Of a stretch of DNA of 12,107 nt, positions 7,293 to 12,107 are shown one piece after another (position 1 is the first letter of the stretch; each line of letters opens with the position of its first letter). The stretch covers positions 1 through 12,107 of the forward strand of contig WHUZ01000319.1 of the NCBI GenBank assembly GCA_015179045.1. Direction: 5' to 3'. The notes beneath the pieces were generated by a model. That model was given only the letters and a program-made list of their open reading frames with translations, did no database searches and was not told the origin of the DNA. The position numbers were made by a program, and so were the translations under genes. The stretch is from Kalaharituber pfeilii (taxonomy: Eukaryota > Ascomycota > Pezizomycetes > Pezizales > Pezizaceae).

Positions 7293-7702
7293 TGTTAGAA
7301 ATGAATTCTAGTGCTCTGGTTCCAATCCAATGCTCTGGATCCAGTATCTTCTAACACACATTCTGAGGTGAGTGTGATCTAGCATAGCAATTAGATATCT
7401 TCTAGAACACATCCAAAGGCAAGTGCATTCTAGTGCAGTATTATGATTCAGGCATATTTTAGTATAGGAGGTCTATCAGATTAAACTAAGATCAAGATCT
7501 ATATAGTTCTTGTATCAGATTATTAATTCAGGTAATAGCCATGATGGTCTGGGGTTTATAAAATAGATACAGTTGTTGCTTTATTCTATATATTTAGAAT
7601 GGCTATAAGGATTCGAGATAAATATTACTAGAATCCATATTTTTGTATATTCTAAAACAAGCAAACAATTAGTTGTTCTATCTACCTATAAGGTAATTCT
7701 CA
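7293..7702 (+). repeat. Copia-type LTR-like sequence
   Basis: Starts TGTTAGAAATGAATTC and closes near AATTCTCAA, an imperfect inverted match (TGTTAGAA against TTCT-CA). It is followed at once by a possible primer-binding site. TG(T)TAGAA starts and a length of about 410 bp are common for Ty1/Copia LTRs. No second copy is in the window, so the call rests on the ends, the primer site and the downstream coding remnant. A 51-bp imperfect repeat lies inside it at 7345-7446. The Gypsy element inserted 20 bp to its left. Confidence 0.45.
7345..7446 (+). repeat. Two imperfect 51-bp tandem units in the Copia-like LTR
   Basis: Units start with TATCTTCTA at 7345 and 7396 and share ACACAT, a GAGGTGAGTG/AAGGCAAGTG block (differences are G/A) and a closing TCTAG. 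Short-range duplications of this type are common in U3 regions. Confidence 0.5.
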
Positions 7703-7708
7703 AGTATA

Positions 7709-7718
7709 TATCAGAACC
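7709..7718 (+). promoter_or_regulatory. Possible primer-binding site after the Copia-like LTR
   Basis: TATCAGAACC resembles the TATCAGAGCC core of the initiator-Met-tRNA primer sites common in Copia-type elements, with one G-to-A change. It lies within ten bases of the presumed LTR end. Tentative. Confidence 0.35.
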
Positions 7719-7952
7719 AAACTATGCTTATTCTAGGTTCTACGACATCTTTCGAAAAGAACTCTAGGTATATAATTCTACATTGAGCATAATTGAGGAC
7801 CTAAACTTCTGTAAATTGTGAGCATAACAGTACTTCAATTTTGATTCATGGTATTTATATTGTGCAATAGAGGTAATTGCTCCTTTGAGTTATTCCTGAA
7901 ATAGAGCTAAATATCCAGTATATCAGTTATCTGACCCTATACAACAAGAAAA

Positions 7953-8945
7953 ATGATTACCAAAAAGAATAAAATATTTAACTCTAAAGCACTATTGAGA
8001 TGGGGAGATAAGGACGTAGAATATACTGCATGGAGGAGTGCCCTAAAAAACTATTATATTACTAATAATATTATAGGTAAGCGACAAGCAAGGGAAGATA
8101 AATAGAAGAAATTGGAAGACAAAGTTAAAAGAATAGTTGGATTCAAAAGATCTATCAAAACTTTCTTGGCATGTAATGATAACCAAGCATATGAAGTATT
8201 TAAAGCCCTTCTCATTGATACATACATATAAGGAAAGATAAGAGACCAAGCAAAAGCTGCGACTTACTATTGCTGAATAACAGCAAGATAATACTATTGC
8301 TGCTGACAATGTACTCAATAGCATTGGGGAAGAATTATTAGACATTACAAAAAAGACTCTGATAAAAGTTTTTATCTATAATCTTAAGGTCTAAGAGGAT
8401 TATTTAAGTAGTAACAATATACTTTGGTGGGAAACCTGTCCCACAAAAGTTGTTTTTACTCTGAAAATATGGAGTTTGCAGAAGGTAGTTACTGCAATTC
8501 AAAAGTGGATTCTAATAGAAAGGTTCCTCCATGCTATCTATAGGACAACTATAAAGCCCTGTGCAAATTTAAGTATACCTGAAACTAACATTATATATTT
8601 GCTTTCTGATACTGAACTAAAGGCACTCCTCAAGAGTACCAATTATAAGCCTATCTGTCTCTTGGTAGTACTTAATGCAGCTATCTGTGAAAACATGCCA
8701 GACTCCAAGGAAATTAGGTATTTTAATAAGTACAAATATGATATTAAGAGTAATATGTATGAGGATTTAGTAGAGGACTCCAATGTCCATTAGGTCTTAG
8801 TTTGAGCTAGTGGAGAGGTAGGAAAAGTGGAATTTGAATCTGAACTAGACGATGGTAATACTAGAGAAGCTGTAGAAATGGCAGCTAGGATTGCTGCACT
8901 CAACCACTAGAAGCAGGTAAAGGAGTTATTTGAGATTATATAGTA
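7953..8945 (+). pseudogene. Unrecognised coding relic in gag position, frameshifted
   Basis: I do not recognise the family. An ATG at 7953 opens about 50 codons with a charged segment (LLRWGDKDVEYTAWRSALKN) to a TAG near 8103. The same frame continues through KRIVGFKRSIKTFLACNDNQ and FKALL to about 8215. After a frame change the +1 frame carries the rest: TIAE, stop, QQDNTIAADNVLNSIGEELL, a 105-codon open stretch at 8476-8793 with KYKYDIKSNMYEDLVED, and a tail REAVEMAARIAALNH, stop, KQVKELFEI ending near 8943. Stops are TAG or TAA, compatible with mutated CAG or CAA. Its place after a Copia-like LTR suggests gag, but no zinc knuckle or protease is visible. It could instead be an unrelated decayed gene. 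Confidence 0.45.
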
Positions 8946-9590
8946 AGTTATTCCTTATTAGTTTTTTAGTTTTGCACTTATTGATTTATACTAAATGAAA
9001 TATATAGGATAGACCATTATAAATGACTCTATAATTAGTTTAGAGTAAAGAAAATGTCACATGGTAGAGGTCTAATACTAAGGATAGACTTAGTGACCAG
9101 CTGAGTTATTTTACGTTAAATGTCTTGACTTTAAAATTTATTATTTTTATCATTCTTTTTTATTCCCTTTTACTATTTTCTCTTATATTCTTACTTTGAC
9201 CTACTACTGAAAGCAAGTTTTTTCTATGTAATTTATATAATTACCAGTTCTGGAGTAGAATTGCAGCTGCATGGCAAAGGCTGTCTGACACTATAGATAG
9301 GTTGACTAACTTAAATAAAATATCTTTGATTTCAAATTTGTTATCTATATTCGTTTTTTTATTATTATTTTTTTATTTTTATTTTATCTTATGTTTTCTA
9401 TTTCTCTATTGTCTGCCTTCTTTGTTCTTTCTACTTCTACATTATCTGTCCCTTTCTCCTATGATATTTACTTCCTTTCTAGCTATGATAAATACTTACT
9501 CATTGAAGCTATTCTAATACTTTCTAAATGAGTACCATATTCATAGCAATTTGAATTGAGAGCTTAATCAACAAGTACATAGAACATTTA
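8946..9590. other. Pyrimidine-rich low-complexity stretch without genes
   Basis: T/C-rich runs occupy about 9127-9215 and 9335-9480. The 71-codon open frame at 9302-9517 is Phe/Leu-rich only because of the T-rich run and carries no motif, so I do not call it a gene. Nothing else is recognised. Confidence 0.6.
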
Positions 9591-9594
9591 CATG

Positions 9595-9808
9595 CTTTCC
9601 TTGTAAGAACTTAGCACGTCAGTAAACTAATACAATGTATAGTTGATATAATCTTATGAGCTTCCCTTGTAAGGACCAAGCATATTAGCTAACTGATATA
9701 ATGCATAGTAATAGAATCTTATAAACTTCTTTTACAAAGACTAAGCATGTCAGCTAACTAATACAATATATGGTAATAGGATCTCATCAACTTCCAACTA
9801 AGAATGCC
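9595..9808. repeat. 65-66 bp tandem repeat, about 3.3 units
   Basis: Units begin CTTYCCTTGTAAG or diverged forms at 9595, 9661, 9726 and 9791 (the last partial). Each full unit holds a CTAAGCATGTCAGCTAACTAATACAAT-like block near its middle, followed by an ATAATCTTAT-like block. The unit differences are largely transitions. A partial unit may precede at about 9570-9594. Confidence 0.75.
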
Positions 9809-10250
9809 TACTGACCCATTCCTAGACTGAGAATATATGCACCAATAGTAGGATTTTGATAGATATAAGAGAAACTAAAGGGTATATCAAGTAATATATA
9901 GCTTCTTCGATTCATGATCCTCTATCTTTTCTCTTGTACTCTACCTATTCTACTCAGTCTCTGTCTGCCTCCTCATTATTCTTTTCTTTTCTTCTTATTT
10001 ACTACTAAACTTTATTTAATATCTCAACTATCTAGTAGTACATCTACTAGAAGGAGAGTTAAGACAAATAATAATAGTATACTAGTAGAGAAGTCCAAGA
10101 AGTGACAATCTTTATCGAAGATAGTACAGAAATCAAAGGTTTGTATTATAGTTAAGAAAACTACTGGTAAAAGAATAATTATACAGGTAAGTTTAAAATG
10201 CTCTATCTCTTAGTAAATCCTTAAATCCCCTTATTTGATAAATAATTCCA
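9809..10250 (+). other. Low-complexity stretch with a short basic reading frame
   Basis: 9914-10015 is pyrimidine-rich. From about 10030 one frame reads SSSTSTRRRVKTNNNSILVE then KSKK, a TGA, and further basic residues (KSKVCIIVKKTTGKRIIIQ) to 10186. A GTAAGT at 10187 and a CAG at 10249-10251 could bound a 65-bp intron of typical fungal size, but the frames on either side do not join. No family is recognised. It might be the 5' part of the degraded coding stretch that follows. Confidence 0.3.
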
Positions 10251-10855
10251 GATAAACGTAATCTAAGTGATGACTATAAAGATTAGGATATAGAGAACCT
10301 AAGGCAGGATCTTAATGATAAAGAGCAGCCAGAATTCCATGCAGAGGAATCTCAACAAGATTCTGAGGCAGAGATTAACTCTTGCTATCTAGTTCAATAA
10401 CAAACTCATAGAGAGATCTGATCTCAAGCATTCTGCAGTATTCTCTCTATATATCAGGAGTTAGCAATCTGGGTGGAGGAGATTGTTAGGAATTTAATAC
10501 TTTTTAATCGTCTGCTATTAAGTACTAGTAAAGTAGTAAACATGCTTAAAGAATTATGGGATATAGCTTAGGATAGGCTAAGTATGTATAAAGTTAAAAT
10601 TAAAGCCATTGATTTATATGTAAGTCAATATATCTTATTCCAACAGGACCAGTATGATTGCTGACATCCTATAGCTCAAGAGCATCTATTTGAGAGTAAG
10701 ATCACAGTTGATATATGAATACTGAGATATAGTTATAAATCTATATAGACTTAACTATCTCTTGGCAGAGACAAAAGCTACCAAAGTGAAGGAGTTGTTA
10801 TTACATAACTATTTCATATGTGAGAGGAAATGTCATATGGTAGGTACTCCAACAT
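10251..10855 (+). pseudogene. Unrecognised degraded coding stretch
   Basis: I do not recognise the family. From 10251 a frame reads DKRNLSDDYKD, stop, DIENLRQDLNDKEQPEFHAE followed by ESQQDSEAEINSC, an acidic Gln-rich segment. It continues through single stops to ELAIWVEEIVRNLILFNRLL and VNMLKELWDIA. Near 10745-10855 another frame reads LNYLLAETKATKVKELLLHN then YFICERKCHMVGTPT, with two Cys close together but not in CX2C zinc-knuckle spacing. Stops are mostly TAG or TAA. The composition suggests a once-coding helical, charged protein, possibly from a transposon. It is cut on the right by the TGTCACGG start of the next LTR-like sequence. Confidence 0.4.
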
Positions 10856-10889
10856 TGTCACGGCCCACTCCCTACAGTCTCCGTACACT

Positions 10890-10970
10890 AAGCCACGACT
10901 GCCAGCAAGCCACAACTGCCAGCAAGCCATAAGTACTAGTAAGCTATAACCATCAGCAAGCCATGATCGT
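10890..10970. repeat. 17-bp tandem repeat, first family (about 4-5 units)
   Basis: Units CCACGACTGCCAGCAAG, CCACAACTGCCAGCAAG, CCATAAGTACTAGTAAG and CTATAACCATCAGCAAG follow one another exactly every 17 bp. Their CAG/TAG landmarks fall at 10903, 10920, 10937 and 10954. Changes between units are mostly transitions. The period equals that of the larger array that follows, and aligned units share about 10 of 17 bases with it. Confidence 0.78.
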
Positions 10971-10981
10971 ATCCCACCTCT

Positions 10982-11405
10982 CAGTATAGCCCGTCTGCCA
11001 GTATAGCCCGCCTGCCAGTATGGCCTGCCTGCCAGTATAGCCTACCTGCCAGTATAATCTACCTGCTAGTATAGCTCGCCTACTAGTATAGCTTGCTTGC
11101 CAGTACGACCTGCCTGCTAGTATAGTCTGCTTGCTAGTATAGCTAACCTACCAGTACGACCCGTCTACTAGTATAGTCTGCTTGCTAGTATAGCCCGCCT
11201 GCCAGTATAACCTGCTGGCTAATATAGCCCGTCGGCTAGTATAGCCCGCTGGCTAGTATAGCCCGCCTGCTAGTATAGCCCACCTGCTAGTACAGCCCAC
11301 CTGCTAGTATAGCCTGCTCACCAGTACAGCCTGCCTACTAGTATCACTGCCTGCCAGTATTGCCTGCCTGCTAGTATCGCCCGCCTGCCAGTATCACCCA
11401 CCTGC
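10982..11405. repeat. 17-bp minisatellite, 25 units
   Basis: Consensus CAGTATAGCCCGCCTGC. I count 25 consecutive units with one 16-bp unit (TAGTATCACTGCCTGC), giving 424 bp. Variation is dominated by CAG/TAG at the unit start (CpA to TpA) and CCCG/CCCA/CCTG in the middle, matching the RIP-like pattern elsewhere. There are no unique spacers, so it is not a CRISPR array. The period is not a multiple of three, so it cannot encode one peptide repeat in frame per unit. Confidence 0.93.
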
Positions 11406-11866
11406 TATGAAAACTCTGACTTTGCTACTACTCTGTTCTTACTACTGCTCTTGTCGCTGCTTCTACCTTTGTATTATGCTTCTTAGGTAATAAAGCTATT
11501 ATATATATATAGGCTCTATCTTGCCCTTATATAAATAGTTTCTTCTCTCCTTATCTGTTGTCTTATCTCCTTAATAGACCTATATGGTTCCTCACAGTCT
11601 ATATGTTCTTGTTATTCTTATTAATCCCTAGATCCAATTCAATACTTAGTCTTCTTTGCCTTTTCACCATAGCCTGCTATCGCCATTGAACTGGAACCAC
11701 TGAACTGCTCCTGTCAAACCTCTCCTGTCAAGTTTGTCAGGCTTCTGCCATTCAGCACTGGCAAAACTACTGTTACTCTGAACCGGTCATATTTCTTAGC
11801 AGCACCAACTTGCTGCCACGTGATAGACATGATAAGTAGTTGAAGTAATACTTACTCTCATAAAGA
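11406..11866 (+). other. Downstream part of the third LTR-like sequence and leader
   Basis: No gene. It contains a TA-rich run (11498-11512), the TATA box, C/T-rich transcript-leader-like sequence to about 11790, and TTAGCAGCACC near 11797, which might be a decayed primer-binding site. Repeated CTCCTGTCAA words occur at about 11707-11733. Confidence 0.4.
11529..11537 (+). promoter_or_regulatory. Candidate TATA box in the third LTR-like sequence
   Basis: TATAAATAG followed by a C/T-rich stretch, about 340 bp upstream of the gag-like ATG at 11867. This is a normal arrangement for an LTR promoter, but no second LTR copy is available to confirm conservation. Confidence 0.4.
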
Positions 11867-12107
11867 ATGGAAAATCAGTTTATAGCTGAAGAGATTGTTG
11901 AGTTAATCTGAAATAAGTACTTTGTAGGTACAAAAATGTAAAACAATATTGACCCTGAATTCCTGGATAGAATAAATAAACAATTCATCTGTCTGGTAGT
12001 TAGTATGATATAGCATTGTCTAAAGGCATAAAGTCTTAGAACTTTTAACTAAAACAGTATTGAGTTCAAATATGAAACTGCCTTTTGTAAGTATAAATCC
12101 GACATTA
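11867..12107 (+). pseudogene. gag: Possible gag start of a further LTR element, cut by the window end
   Basis: ATG at 11867 opens MENQFIAEEIVELI, stop, NKYFVGTKM, stop, NNIDPEFLDRINKQFICLVV. A short acidic-amphipathic N-terminus followed by a DPEFLDRI-type segment resembles N-termini of fungal Gypsy Gag proteins as I know them, but this is pattern memory, not a search. Stops (TGA, TAA, TAG) show that it is decayed. The last codons, F-x-KYKSDI, resemble FNKYKYDI in the relic at 7953-8945. It continues beyond the window. Confidence 0.4.

Larger units (their letters stand above)
10856..11829 (+). repeat. Third LTR-like sequence, with embedded minisatellite; right end uncertain
   Basis: Begins TGTCACGGCC, the same nine-base start (TGTCACGGC) as the right LTR of the miniature element. 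It carries 17-bp tandem arrays, a TATA box at 11529-11537 and a C/T-rich downstream part, and is followed by a gag-like start at 11867. A CACGTGATAGACA at 11817-11829 would give a rough inverted match to the start, and I use it as the end. No second copy lies in the window and no target duplication can be tested. It could be the 5' LTR of an element that continues to the right. Confidence 0.42.

Noticed and set aside
8043..8345. 100-codon minus-strand open frame
   Set aside because: Antisense to the coding relic starting at 7953; Ser/Leu/Phe-rich composition without motif.
9302..9517. 71-codon Phe/Leu-rich open frame resembling membrane segments
   Set aside because: The hydrophobicity comes from a T-rich low-complexity run; no conserved motif and no supporting context.
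10835..10846. GAAATGTCATATGG (also a similar word near 9050) as a shared repeat boundary
   Set aside because: The similarity to 9048-9060 is limited to about a dozen bases and does not extend on either side.
10982..11405. CRISPR array
   Set aside because: Units are head-to-tail 17-mers with no unique spacers; it is a minisatellite in a eukaryotic transposon context.

Overview
The window looks like a transposon-rich, AT-biased intergenic block from a filamentous ascomycete (Pezizomycotina-type) genome. I infer this from an ascomycete-style Ty3/Gypsy chromovirus, LTR pairs that differ almost only by transitions, CpA-to-TpA changes, and many TAG/TAA stops where the protein family has Gln or Trp. 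This is the signature of repeat-induced point mutation (RIP). The species cannot be named from the sequence. No intact protein-coding gene, rRNA or tRNA gene is visible. Nearly all recognisable coding sequence is degraded retrotransposon on the + strand.

Layout. 1-394 is AT-rich sequence with nothing recognised. 400-7267 is one complete but dead Ty3/Gypsy chromovirus: 5' LTR 400-1142, gag remnant, then pol remnants in the order protease, reverse transcriptase, RNase H, integrase, C-terminal chromodomain, and 3' LTR 6525-7267. It is flanked by a 5-bp target duplication, CATAG. Inside its reverse transcriptase sits a second, younger insertion at 3689-4347. This is a miniature LTR element (TRIM-like) with two 220-bp LTRs around a non-coding 219-bp core and a target duplication of CATTG/TATTG. 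Without the insert and one duplication copy, the RT reading frame continues across the site.

Twenty bases after the Gypsy element, a Copia-type LTR-like sequence starts (7293 to about 7702) with a possible primer-binding site. It is followed by a frameshifted, unrecognised gag-position coding remnant (7953-8945). 8946-10855 is low-complexity, pyrimidine-rich DNA holding a 65-bp tandem repeat (9595-9808) and two unrecognised decayed coding stretches. From 10856 a third LTR-like sequence begins with TGTCACGGCC. It carries a 17-bp minisatellite of about 25 units (10982-11405) and a TATA box, and is followed by what looks like the start of another gag gene running off the right edge (11867-12107).

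The parts do not form a working host pathway. They record successive insertions: the Gypsy element arrived first, the miniature element landed in it, and both copies of each LTR were then hit by RIP-like mutation. The most notable items are the nested miniature element with a RIP-altered target duplication, the chromodomain relic reading into the 3' LTR, the LTR-borne minisatellite, and the triplicated segment in RNase H. I do not see convincing evidence for a new functional system.
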